Positions 11,373 to 22,267 of a stretch of 64,000 nucleotides of DNA are shown in pieces; positions within the stretch are counted from its first letter, which is position 1, and each line of letters opens with the position of its first letter. The stretch is from positions 124,001 through 188,000 of the forward strand of contig CAJQUW010007510.1 of assembly GCA_907163375.1 (NCBI GenBank), read 5' to 3'. The stretch comes from Prostheceraeus crozeri. Lineage: Eukaryota > Platyhelminthes > Polycladida > Euryleptidae. A model generated the notes under the pieces. The model was not told the DNA's origin, did no database searches, and saw nothing but the letters and a program-made list of their open reading frames with translations. The translations under genes were made by a program, and so were the position numbers.

Positions 11373-11717
11373 AAATTTAAGTCTCGATCTTTATTCAAGA
11401 AGCCTCATCAATGGAGTATTGAAACCGTAACGTTGAGGATTATATTGAAGTGTGAAGCCTGTATTTATCGTGGATGGATTTCTGGTAGTTTATCTTCGCT
11501 AATTTGTCTTACTTTAGACGGAATACAACTAAATTGTAAATTTCTCAATCCCAGGATTAGACTCCAACCCCGGGATCCCGGAATTGGAATCCCTAATATT
11601 CAGAATCCCTTCTAAAATTGAGAGAATTCATTTCCAGGGAAAATCTTGGTTTGGAGGAATTCTATCAGGGATGTCTATGGTCCTTCTTCAAAGTTAATAA
11701 TCTGGCATACTTTATTG
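11373..11717. other. Distal part of the CCCGGGAT-rich element
   Basis: No gene was seen. The stretch carries CCCCGGGATCCCGGAATTGG near 11568 and ends with the inverted terminal match at 11696-11716. Confidence 0.5.
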
Positions 11718-11852
11718 CGGATAGAGGATAGCTATACGACTCTCTATGACATAGCTCGTGAAATCATTTGACAAATCCATCGGGCTAAAGCCCTCGTGAT
11801 TCATCAAATAATTTATTTGTCTCCGTGCACGTATTGTATATATCCTATCGCG
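11718..11852. repeat. Foldback hairpin element
   Basis: A large imperfect hairpin. The outer arms GCGGATAGAGGATAG.../CTATCGCG pair loosely; the inner arms AAATCATTTGACAAATCC and partner pair well around the tip CGGGCT-AA-AGCCC. It is non-coding and shares the GC-rich tip design of the other foldbacks. Confidence 0.6.
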
Positions 11853-12723
11853 TTATTTGACCTGTAAAGCAGATTATTGCCCGGACAATTTTTTGCTTCT
11901 GTTCTCACTGCTTGCGTAATAAATCAGTTTGTTATTTATGATAGTGAAACTTTCGAATAAACAAGTCAAAGAAAATTGAGGCATGAAATCATAGATTAAT
12001 AAATGACATATTGATAGAGATAGCTAGTTCCTTTATTCACATAGCAGGAACAATTTTGGCACACAATGAGTGCCATTGTCATTGCCATGCAGCGCATACC
12101 AAGAGCTATTGTCATTCTTTTTTTCATGAAGTGGTCACGAAGGTTCGTATAGGTGAACGCACGCGCTTTAGAGAAGTCATCAAGCCCTTGCTTTTAGATC
12201 AATGCATGAAAGCGGCACGATTTCTGATCTCGGATCAGTCTGATGATGAAGCAAACGTCATCTGTAAGGAATTCACAATTGAGTGCACAATAATAACCTA
12301 TTGATATTTACAGAAATCAATCTCAGATAGGCTGTCACTAACCAAGACTGTAACCAAGAATGACCTAACCACAGAATTAGATTGTTTAACCGTATTACTT
12401 TGCTAGAAGTGCAAACTGATTCAAAACGATGGCACATTCAGGAACTTGTTGGGCCCTCCGATCATTATTAAAAAGCTATCAGGCGCGCGAAACAACGTTC
12501 ACAAACTTCTCTGTAGAACTTTACATCGCCTGTGTCTCTTTGCTGTGTGATCCGGTTGATAACAGTTACTGAAACTTTGCACAATTTGGTGTGTTTAATG
12601 TTGAACTGACTGGTCATTGTTCGATTGCTATGGTATTATGTCAGCAGATTGTGCCATTTCATTAACGTTACATGTTCCAATGTCTCGTTTCTAGTCAAAC
12701 AGAAGAGGAGACAACCTGTCTAA
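11853..12723. other. No gene recognised
   Basis: A 97-codon open frame near 12011 has His/Cys-rich composition but no recognisable motif, and I treat it as chance. Nothing else was supported. Confidence 0.4.
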
Positions 12724-12923
12724 GTCCTCAGCCACACTGTCAGCTTTTCCAAGCGTTTCCGAGCAAAGCGTTTTGCAGCAAATATAAAGTCATCATTGCA
12801 TCAGTTGTAGACTGCCACACTGCGAGCAAAGCAAACGAGAGCGATTACTAGCTTACGGACATACGTTTGCTCGCGTTTGCTCTGGACGCTCGTGTTTGCT
12901 TTGCTTTCAGTGTGGCTGAGGCC
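12724..12923. mobile_element. 200-bp MITE, possibly PIF/Harbinger-type
   Basis: Inverted ends GTCCTCAGCCACACTG and CAGTGTGGCTGAGGCC (one mismatch in 16) are flanked by TAA on both sides (12721-12723 and 12924-12926). A 3-bp TAA duplication is typical of PIF/Harbinger MITEs. The inside contains inverted GCAAAGCAAACGAGAGCG-like blocks. No coding capacity. Confidence 0.65.
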
Positions 12924-12947
12924 TAAGGCCACAAGTTGCGTTTGATG

Positions 12948-14120
12948 CAGAGCTGGAAACGGGCCGGAATTTCTCGGCCCGGGCCCGTAACGGGCCCGAA
13001 ATCGTAATAAAGAATATCAACGTAAATTCTTTAATACAAATGAATGGCGAATAGGAGTCATATACACTATTCATTGAAATTGCTCCATATTTGTTTATTA
13101 TTGTATATTGTTAACGTTTCAACTATTCATATTTAGTCTATTTAGGCACAGTTTAGTCTCATAGGCTCAGATCTTAGTAAGATTTAGACCTGTTGTATAC
13201 ACAACATTTTTTAAACAGATATCATCGCGCTGATATTACGCTTACTATTTATGGAATAAGCTAGTTTTTAGTCGCATTTCGTTAAACATCATGATCAGTT
13301 TATCTAATTCTATACCGTACCGTAATCGTAATTCCTAAACAATTATAAACTATTCTCATGGAAAATATGTATCTATTCAAATTCAATCGTTCACTCACAC
13401 TCACAACTACATGTTAGCACAAAACTAGTATATATCACACAAGTTGCATAACAGTTATACTGTACTACTACAGGTTTTGTTCCCTATACGAACGTATGAT
13501 GTCGGAAATGGACGCTCTTCTAGTGCAGAGGCGGGCACTTGTAATCGTTACTTAATTGTTCATTTATGTTTTACAGATGTTGATGGTTGATGTTCAATAT
13601 TGACGTTATGAAGTGGGAACGTTCTGTGTGTCGGCATGTACATGTATTTGAAATTTGAGTAGACACGTGATACTTTATTCGAATTGTAACATGAAAGAAG
13701 ATATCATGTGAAATGATTTTAAGAAATACGACTTTCTCTGACACTTCACTGACTTCTGCGTGTCGTGACGTACTCGTACTTTCAACAAACCCAGACTAAC
13801 TAGATGGATTGTGTGAATGTCTCTAGCAAGGTCAAAAGACAAATTTAACTTTTATTCATAAAAATAACATTCACCGTGTTAGTGTAAAATTGTGACAAAA
13901 TCCAATGAAAACGAATCTCTCAAGATATATCAACATAGCAATATCGTAAGTTAAATGTGATAACTAAATATTTTTATCATTATTATAGCTTTAACTAATA
14001 GTCTATGAACAAAAACGACAACTAAATGTCGGCCCGTAAAGGCCCGTTAAGGCCCGCGGGCCTTAAAATCAGGCCCGGGCCCGCGCGGGGGCCCGGCGGG
14101 CCGAGCCCGTTCCAGCTCTG
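12948..14120. mobile_element. Non-autonomous hAT-type element with perfect 8-bp target duplication
   Basis: Ends are CAGAGCTGGAAACGGGC and its near-complement GCCCGTTCCAGCTCTG. GTTTGATG flanks both sides exactly (12940-12947 and 14121-14128). Both termini are packed with GGGCCCG and GGCCCGTAA motifs, making strongly GC-rich subterminal blocks in otherwise AT-rich DNA. The 1.1-kb interior has no transposase. An 8-bp duplication with CAG...CTG ends is diagnostic of the hAT superfamily. Confidence 0.88.
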
Positions 14121-14128
14121 GTTTGATG

Positions 14129-14935
14129 ATTGGATTATAACATACGCCCAATGGTTTTCAGTTTCACTACAAGTTCTTTATTTCACCTTATCATCTCAAG
14201 CGTAATTTTTTTAACACAACCGAACTTAGAAGAAAGCATTGCATTAAATTGGCTCATCATTGGTCGCCACGCTGTCAGAGAACGGGCTCCAATTGACACA
14301 TTATATGCTCTTGACCAAAAGGAGCGGCTCCGGCCAAATGGTTTGATACAGCGCACTTGCCAAAGGTCCCATAAGACTAAAAACATAGAGTAAGTATATT
14401 AGATAGAGTGGTAACTACGCATTTATTAAAGCCCCAATGTGCATACACTTTCGATTTTATTAAATGAACTCAACGGTTATACAGTCGGAATTGTTTCCAA
14501 ATGTGAGATATGCACATTAATGCAGTTTTAAGAAATTACAACGGAATTGAATTATCATGAAAGCATAAAGCAGAAGGATGATATTATTTTGCGGATCCTC
14601 CGTGTCATGACCGCCTTGGATAGATAATGTTGGTCAAATTGGCAACTCGATGACCTGCTATTGCTGCTTTCATGCTCAACCTCAAGAGAATCTTCTTAAG
14701 CGTGATCATATCATAGTCAACGTGCCACTGGCAGAGCTAAAGCACATAATCAAAAACAATGATTTCAATTAACCTTGAAAGATGTAAATGGGTCCACATC
14801 ACTATTCAGATTGATTCAAGAAATGAAACATGAATTTACTGAATCATAAAGTCATGCCGGTGAAAATTTAATGAAAACTTGAAATTTCAGCCAAGAAAGC
14901 ACGATACTTGAACCATCCCTGTTGTGACATCATAG
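14129..14935. other. No gene recognised
   Basis: An 87-codon open frame near 14130 overlaps an antisense open frame of similar length and shows no domain; I regard both as chance. Confidence 0.4.
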
Positions 14936-15078
14936 GAAATCTTGAGGACCTAGGGCAACCTTGTTATTAGGCACAAAGAAAAACGGCAAACAGCAAACAG
15001 CAGACAGCAAGCGGAAAACATCAACGGATGTTTTTCTTTGTGCCTAACAACAAGGTTGCCCTGGGTCCTCAAGATTTC
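14936..15078. repeat. Foldback element with direct repeats near its flanks
   Basis: Arms of about 48 bp, GAAATCTTGAGGACCTAGGG... and the complement ending GTCCTCAAGATTTC, pair with only two or three mismatches around a loop of short CAAACAGCA-type direct repeats. CCAAGAAAGCACGA occurs at about 14891 and again immediately right of the element at about 15079. Confidence 0.75.
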
Positions 15079-15789
15079 CCAAGAAAGCACGAATAATATC
15101 ACGACTTTTTCATGAAGACTCCTATTAGAATACGGATCATGAAATTCCCTTGATAATCAGCTTAGTTAAGATGCTTATTAGCAAATATTCATTCCTCTTG
15201 ATATCCAACTTGCTTCATACTACTTATATAAGAGAGTCATCTCGGTAGTAAATTGGCAAAAATTTTGACTTTTTTAAAACTGCTCAAATAATTTTGTGGA
15301 CCACGGGAACGCAATCTCCGCAAAAAACTGAATCTTTTCATACAAAAAGTTTCACTGTATGCAGATACTTTTTGAGTCGACACTCTACCTACATATCCCT
15401 ACTCTTTGACTAAGAGTATTTTGTAGTTAGCTTATGATCCTGGATATAATTTTCATCATAAACAACAATTGCAGCACTAATTAATTCCTAATCACATGGA
15501 ACATGCACATTAACACATATCTACGAGCTAGTCAAAAGAAATTTCAATCTAAGGCCATCGATCACTGTGATGAAATTAAGGTTTGAATATTCGACAATTA
15601 TTTCTATGTATATGTAGGTAGGTTCTTCAATAACGAATCCGACTTACTTTTAGGAATTTTCGTGCAAGATTTAATTTTTAACTAAATTTAGGTAAGTGCC
15701 TTTTCTTTTTTTCAACAATATTCCTTTCTGTTGCAAGTGCGACTGCAAGTTTTGCATAGCATCTAGCAGGGCGATCTACTTTTGTATTC
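15079..15789. other. No gene recognised
   Basis: AT-rich sequence without supported features. Confidence 0.4.
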
Positions 15790-16386
15790 TTGCAGTCTTT
15801 GGATTGCTGTTGGAGAATAAACAGATTGCTTACAAAACTAAACCTGTCAAAGCTATGGGATGAACAGCTAACGGCTGATAAAAAATCATACTTAAGAATT
15901 ACAAAAGACCGAATATGTCAGTATAACAGGGAAAAATGGATATCTACAGCAAAAGAGAGCCATTCTGGTCTGACGTATTTAGAACTTTGCCAGTTTGAGG
16001 AAACCTTGAAATCATATCTGAATTTTGATATCGATTGCAATGATATAAATATGTTACTAAAATTTAGGACAAAAAATCATAAATTAGATTTTGTAACAGG
16101 CAGTGGCAGAAACAGATTGCGATATGAAGAACGTCTTTGTGAACTTTGCAATGAATCAAAAGTGGAGACTCTATATCACTTTATGATAGAATGTCCATTG
16201 TATCAAAATATGCGGCAAAAAATAGCACCATTGTTATGTTACTGCAACACGATAGCTGAATTTCATAAATTAATGAATATCTTGACTCCAAAGCATTTAA
16301 AATCCATCGCAAGATTTCTAAAAAAAGCCAACGAGTTACGCATGGTCATAAAAGAAAGAATTCGCCACAAAGAATCTGAAATCTAA
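15790..16386 (+). pseudogene. LINE C-terminal fragment with Cys/His knuckle
   Basis: A 198-codon frame contains LRYEERLCELCNES...TLYHFMIECPLY, a CxxC...HxxxxC pattern typical of the zinc-binding region C-terminal to the RT in many non-LTR retrotransposons. No RT core precedes it, so this looks like a 5'-truncated insertion. It uses codons differently from the LINE at 7190-11373 and is not a copy of it. Confidence 0.55.
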
Positions 16387-16462
16387 ATAAATGCTCAATT
16401 ATTGATTCCTCTCCTTCCTGATCTGCTTAATTTTTTTTCTACAGCACTGACCGCACGCTGTA

Positions 16463-18820
16463 TTGGAATATATTCAACCAATATATATACGAGCCGTATA
16501 CCTCAACATTGTAATATTATTTTCCAATGTATTTGGAAATAAACAACTTTTGACTATTCCAGACGAATTAAGTGCATTTGAAAGCTCTGACCATATTCCG
16601 AATGATTTCAATGATTTTTGCAAAGGATTTGCCTTATCATCTAGAGTGTCAGCAAACAATAGCAAATAGATCTTCGAAGATTTATATAGTGAATTCCGAC
16701 AATAACTGCCGAACTGTTGAAATGTGCATCACAATTGCTTCTGATTTCTCAGTCACTGCCTACAGAAGAAATACATGTGTTGGCATACGAGATTTATTGG
16801 GATTCGCAGCCAAACTTGGACGATGGTCACAATTGAGTAACATAATATCGAGAACAAAGAATCATTCTCTATCAAAGAAAAATGAGATGTAAAGACCGAT
16901 TGAGCTAGGTAGGGAGGCTTTAGATCATGAAGAAAATGAATCAGCTGCTAGAAATTTCAACTTCATTTTCGAGCAGATTTTTTTGATGTGCTGTGAATCT
17001 AATGGAAGACGATATTCAGGTGAAATGATGGTGATTTCAACATGTCTCTATTTGAATAGTCATTCTTGCTATCATGATCTGCGATCATATCTGGTCTTGC
17101 CAGAGCCGAAGACCATAAAGAAGTATATTGGGCCATTCCACGAATTTGGGAGCAACAATGAAGCTCAAAAGACTGCTAAATTGTTCTTCTCCTCTGGAAA
17201 TACTGTGCCCTATTGCTCTTTGGTCTTCAATGAAATCCATCTAAAAACCTCACTTCGATATACAGGTGGCCATGTATTGGTTGCAACAATTGACAGACCT
17301 CAAGAATTGGCTAGAACAGCTTTAGTATTCATGGTAAAGGCGATGTTCAATCCGAAGCCAAATTCATCTCTCTTGCGAATAATTTCTATTTACACATTGG
17401 CAGTAGAAACATTAGAAAGAGAAGTGATCGCATGCATGAAGCTACTGCACGAAGCCGGAGGAAAAGTTGTTACACTTATTTGCGACAATTTGTCAACCAA
17501 CAGGAAACTGTACAGCATCTTGCGTGAAAGATTTTCATCAAATTGTTCGCACAAGATAATCAACCCACTTACTGAAGAGCCACTTTTTCTAATGCATGAT
17601 ATCGTCCATTTAATCAAAAGCATTCGGAATAATTGGATCAATGAAAAAGATGGAAAGATCAAATTTCTTCCTCCGAACTCAGGTGATCCAGTAATTGCAA
17701 AGTGCGAAGATCTGGTAGAACTGTACAGTACCGAGAAAGGGAATATCGTGAAAAGAACTCCTCTTACCTCAATCTCCGTGGATCCGTCAGTATTTGAAAA
17801 ACAGAAGGTTTCCTTGGTCACCCAAATTTTCAATGAAAAGGTTGTTGCGGCATTATCGCAAGATGGTAAAACTGACACTGCTTGTTTCATTTCCTGAGAT
17901 TGTGGAAAGTGTGGAATGCCAAAAATACATATTCGTGGAACCATCTTAATGATGTCGATAGAAGCCCCATAGACAGTTCGGCATCCACTCAACTGTTTAT
18001 CTTACGAAACATGAGACATGCATTGAGTTCAATGGTAAACGCTTTCGTCGTGAAAAATCTTTTACTTCTGATAAGCGCAACAGCATCATTCAAACACTCG
18101 ACTGTATGATTGATATGTCTTTCTATCTGTTAAACTCCTACTCCATTCAATATATTTTACGTGGAAGTTTTCAAAGTGACATCATCGAGGGGAATTTGGC
18201 ATCATGCGTGGAATGTTTGGTGGACTGTACCGTGAGGCATTCGAATAAATATTGATCGCTTCAAAAACTCGAAGATTAGAATTCATACATAGACTAGAAA
18301 ATGTTCAAGAGCACGACTTGAAGTCATACTCCCTTTGTCCTCATAGTAGTTGTTGTTCAAGCGATCCAACTAGCGTAGAGCTCCAGAAGATGGATGATGC
18401 ATTTGAAAATATCGAATTTATTTCTTCTGATGAAATGTCAGCATTTTTTTCATCAGTGGACTCCTTGCATTTAAAGAAGGAATTATGTTTTCGGGACCTG
18501 ATGTTGCTAATATTGATGATTACGAGTTCACTCGTCTAGTCTCAAGAGGAAAGTTAACTTACCCTTCCGAAGAATTATTTGAATTTGTCCTCTTGTGCTA
18601 CTCTTTCTTCCATTGTTGTGATGTGAGATGTCAACAGCGTCTCGTTAAATGCTTGACCTGATATGCATGATAGCTACTTACATTTTACTTTTACATGAAA
18701 CGTACTCTTCTTTCAAGACTTGTAAACACGTTTTTCAATGGTTTAGTGAAAGATAGAACTGATACAGTATGTTCTGCTTCTTCTTCTCGAGGAAAATTGC
18801 AAAAGCTGTCAGGTTGATGT
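16463..18820 (+). pseudogene. P-element / THAP9-like transposase fossil
   Basis: The longest open part (16983-17897) matches the catalytic region of P-element-type transposases: KKYIGPFHEFG, VFNEIHLK (the first acidic site, with Asn where Asp is usual), VATIDRPQELARTALVFMVK and ICDNLSTNRKL. Later frames give FLRLWKVWNAKNTYSWNHLN, then YILRGSFQSDIIEGEFGIMR, the conserved GRFG-type region, and finally FEFVLLCYSFFHCC. Upstream (16463-16892) two frames give a weaker match. Several frame changes and stops are needed, and no N-terminal THAP C2CH finger was seen. No terminal repeats were recognised. Confidence 0.7.
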
Positions 18821-19131
18821 AATAAAAATAATTGAATATATGGATTCTTTTCATTATTATCCTAGCATATACTTCCCGATACTAGATATATGTTTCTTTT
18901 CTAGTTGCACTTGTGATGTTTTCTAACTTCTGTAATCGAAAATTGCTGCACAATTAAACAAATTATAGCAGAAATCATAAAACTTGACTCTTTCTAGACC
19001 TAAGCTAAGAAATATTACATAATTATAATGTGAATTAGCTGAAAAACTGGCCCACACATTTTCACCAATGGTATTCGAGTTTCCAGTCCCTGTAACTTAA
19101 TAAAATATCTAGGCGTCCCTGGTATTATGTA
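18821..19131. other. No gene recognised
   Basis: AT-rich spacer between the P-element fossil and the pogo-like element. Confidence 0.4.
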
Positions 19132-20005
19132 GCGGAGAGTGGGACAGAACGGAATGCTCAACTTCAATTCATCCCCACTTCGATCATTCTTACTATTATT
19201 ATCAGTAGTTGCATAATGTAAAAGCAAGCAAGAAGGATGCTCAGATATTGGTACTAAATCGCAGAACTGGTGAAACTTTCATGTGTTCCGTTCTGCCCCA
19301 CCCCGTGGCAGCCACATATTTTAAAATGATTTATTGAGATTTGGCTCAATTTATTAATTATGTAGGCCTAGTTAAAAAGGGTAGATTCTTACTGAAAGTT
19401 AGGTACAGGCTACATGATAGTACTGGTATAGTTTTGAATTCGTTTGGATGTTATATTTTTATTACTTTTGTTTAAAATTTCTATCTTGACTCGTAATCTT
19501 GATGCCTACAGATATGGATATAGTTATGGCTAATGAAACTAATTTTGACTTAGGCCTAAAATGCAATCTATTTCTAAACTGTTTTAATACTGAGAACGAA
19601 TAGGTGTAACAAGTCAAGAACTTTATTTGACCAATCGATTTCACAAATGAACTCTTCTAGGCTTTATACCCAGACAACCAATTCAGCTTCACATCCAGTC
19701 ATCATCCACAATGATCCATCACATCTACAAAGAATTCAACAAACATATCTGACATTTAATGTTTCCGAAACATTCTTCACACACCCATTCACTACACTCA
19801 GTACACAAAAACCAATCAAGTCCAGCTGATGAAATTTACGATAGATCACACACCGGACAACTAGTTGTATTCTTTGATGTTTTGCTTCTTTTCGATTTCT
19901 GTCCACCGCGAACAGTTGTCGACTGAATGGCATCCTTGACCTTAGTTCCATTTCCTGCCGCTGCTTGCTTTGAAACACGAAATACGATTTCTTGTACCAT
20001 GCAGA

Positions 20006-21110
20006 CTAAAAAGGCCTAAGAATAAACGTTCTCAACAAACTAATGCACACACGTTTGAACTTACCTTCACTGATTTCTGTTAGCAAACTGGCGCTTTGAA
20101 TCCTTCGCTTTCTCCGATTCAAGTTAGGCAAAACACGCGTTATCCTTGGCGCAGGCGATAGCAACTTCAGAGTTGTTGAAAATTCGTGGTTCGAGGGACT
20201 TGTAGAGAAGGAGATGGAATAACTAGCTTTACCTGGTTCTGGGATAACGGAGCTGGCCTGGGCGGTCTCAGATACGAAGGAACTAGCTGATGCAATCGGT
20301 TCATGGATAGGAGAGCTAGCAGGAGTCGATGCAGAGGAGGCGGTGCTGGCTGGTGTCAGTGCAGAGGAGGCGGTGCTGGCTGGTGTCGGTGCAGAAGAGG
20401 CAGTGCTGGCTGGTGCCGGTGTGGAGACGGTTTCAGTGTTGCCACAAGGTGGCGTCAAATTCTTGATGAAATGACGTGCTAGGACCGTCAGCATTGGTTG
20501 TCACCTGTTCAGTTTGTGAGTGGTCTTCAGTAGATTGACTTGCATGTACATGTACAAGCGATGGAGCGAAGTCTTCATGCATAAATATGTCCGGGTTAAG
20601 TGGATGTATTCCAGTACATGCAAATCCAGTTATGCATTTCTGCATCGTTGCAGTCGAATGATAGGCATTCTCAAAGATTTCGCTGATTTCGTACATACTG
20701 TAGTAATACGTTTACCCGGTTGATTAAGTAGCCACTTATCGGCTTCAGAGTTGTAGTTGGATTTCAAGGAACCGTAGAAGACACGATCGAGTGGCTGAAT
20801 CTTGTGAGTACAATGTGGAGGTAAACAGATGACTTCAAAATAGTTCTTCCTCGCAAGCTCGATAAAGCCCAATGACTTGTGACTAATGTGTCCATCAAGA
20901 ATTATAAGTTGTTTGCTTTCAATAGAAGGTTTGGTGAACTCAATGAATTGCTTCATCCATACAGGGAAGATTTCCTGTGTAATCCAACCATTATCGGACA
21001 CTTCCATTATGCTGTTCGCAGGTGCTCCTTTCATCAATGCATCATGATATCTATCTTCGGAGAAACACACGTCAGATCGAGATATGAACTAAGCTTGCAA
21101 TTAAAGCAGT
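20006..21110 (-). pseudogene. Pogo/DDE_1 transposase, C-terminal half
   Basis: On the minus strand LMKGAPANSIMEVSDNGWIT, then LIILDGHISHKSLGFIELA (a catalytic Asp), CLPPHCTHKIQPLDRVFYG (the DDE_1 box) and, after a frame change near 20690, FACTGIHPLNPDIFMHEDFAPS. Another frame change leads to a Pro/Ala/Ser/Thr-rich linker and RRKRRIQSASLLTE, a typical pogo tail. The DNA-binding N-terminus and first catalytic Asp are missing. Confidence 0.75.
20311..20425 (-). repeat. 30-bp tandem repeat in pogo transposase linker
   Basis: About three and a half copies of a 30-bp unit containing GCAGAGGAGGCGGTGCTGGC encode repeated ASTASSAPTP-like decapeptides in the transposase linker. Confidence 0.8.
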
Positions 21111-21757
21111 TAGCATATTAATTAACAATATTAGTCTGAGGAAAAACTAATTAAAATTATGTACAGCATGCGATTGAATGGGAACATGTGAATTTGAAGC
21201 TATTCATTTTGTGCATTTTTATTCATGAGAAACTACGAGTGAGGCTGCTACATTAACGTAATGATTATGACAACCATATGAAGCATGCGAGTAGCTTGTG
21301 GAAAGTATAAAGCACAGCGGGGCAGAACGGAACACTGTGTTCCGTTCTGCCCCATTCACAATGCCTCAGGTGATTTTCAAATTTTGTTTCCAGTTAGCTC
21401 TAAACAAGAATGAAAGATCTTCATAATCGGTACCAATAGGATTTGACATTAGAAATGTATCAAGTCGCTTACAAAGTATTGATTTCCCTTATATTGTAAG
21501 TCTCAAAAATTACATCAAAAACCCCAAAAAGCGATTATTTAGAAAAACAAGACCCAAATTCATGCATTTGCAAAAAATGAATGCCGCGAGTATATTAAAA
21601 TCACTAGTGTTTTGCTATACTAAGTGCTCTTGACACACAAATGATCAAAACAAATAAAAATCGAAGGGTTCCGTTCTGCCCCACTCTCCCCTACATAACA
21701 AACGGAAACCATCATATATCACACTCCGAATTACAGGTAAAACTATGCGTCATGATA

Positions 21758-21854
21758 GATATCATACGATATTTTCAAGCATTATCCTGTAACAAACTCC
21801 GGCCTGCGGCCGTCGTTTGCTATGTAGATAATGCTTTCAAATATCGTTTGATAT
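21758..21854. repeat. Foldback hairpin element
   Basis: Arms ATATCATACGATATTTTCAA...CAAACTCCGGCC and GGCCGTCGTTTGC...TTGAAATATCGTTTGATAT-type partner form a long hairpin with GC-rich tip CGGCC-TGC-GGCCG. It is non-coding and lies just outside pogo copy 2. Confidence 0.7.
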
Positions 21855-22267
21855 ATTATACTTAAAAATGCCAAATTTGCAAATTTGCGATTTTGAAGTT
21901 TACAAACTTTAAAATCCCAAAAAGTAACTGATTTTCTAATAACTCTGCTAACCTCATTTCTTCATCTTTCTTTGCCGTTTCTGCACCAGATAAAGCGGAT
22001 CGCTATCTATCGAAGCAATATTTTAAATTTTTGATGCTGTAGGATATCTAGTCAGGAGCGAGCTTAGAAAAAGAGTCCCCGTTTTTATTAATAGGACCCA
22101 CTAGGCAGGGAAGCAGACATTTTTGAAAATTCGAGTGACTGAGACGAAGTTTCGGGCATGTGCTACAATTGTACCAAAGAGAAACGTCAAGCTAATGCTG
22201 GAACCTATGAAAAATCCCTTTAGAAAGAGTAAAAAATTTTGTACCAGGACTTTTTTTGAACAGTGTA
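21855..22267. other. No gene recognised
   Basis: Spacer between the foldback and pogo copy 1. Confidence 0.4.

Larger units (their letters stand above)
7190..11373 (+). mobile_element. CR1/L2-like LINE, nearly full length
   Basis: A two-ORF non-LTR retrotransposon: ORF1 (7649-8668), ORF2 with endonuclease and reverse transcriptase (about 8700-11262), a short 3' UTR and a TC-repeat tail at 11353-11372. The 5' boundary near 7190 is estimated from where the CCCGGGAT-rich background stops. The endonuclease and RT motifs place it in the broad CR1/L2/Jockey group; the clade was not resolved. Confidence 0.8.
4216..11716. mobile_element. Old CCCGGGAT-rich element hosting nested insertions
   Basis: AATAAAGTATACCAGATTATT at 4216-4236 is mirrored by its near-complement at 11696-11716 (one mismatch). 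Between them, wherever the mariner and LINE are absent, the sequence is rich in ATCCCGGGAT-type palindromes (near 4275, 6190, 6772, 11570). The simplest reading is one older non-autonomous DNA element later split by the mariner at 4325-6153 and the LINE at about 7190-11373. The superfamily is unknown and the outer boundaries are inferred from a single 21-bp inverted match. Confidence 0.4.
19132..21691 (-). mobile_element. Pogo-like element, copy 2, internally deleted
   Basis: Ends GCGGAGAGTGGGACAGAACG and (complement) GGGGAGAGTGGGGCAGAACG are flanked by TA (19130-19131 and 21692-21693). GGGGCAGAACGGAA recurs inside both ends: reversed at 19286-19299 and 21669-21682, and as a head-to-head pair at 21319-21332/21340-21353. 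The minus strand carries only the C-terminal half of a pogo/DDE_1 transposase. Confidence 0.8.

Noticed and set aside
12011-12304. 97-codon His/Cys-rich frame as a small metal-binding protein
   Set aside because: No regular motif spacing, no splice or promoter context and no paralogue in the window.
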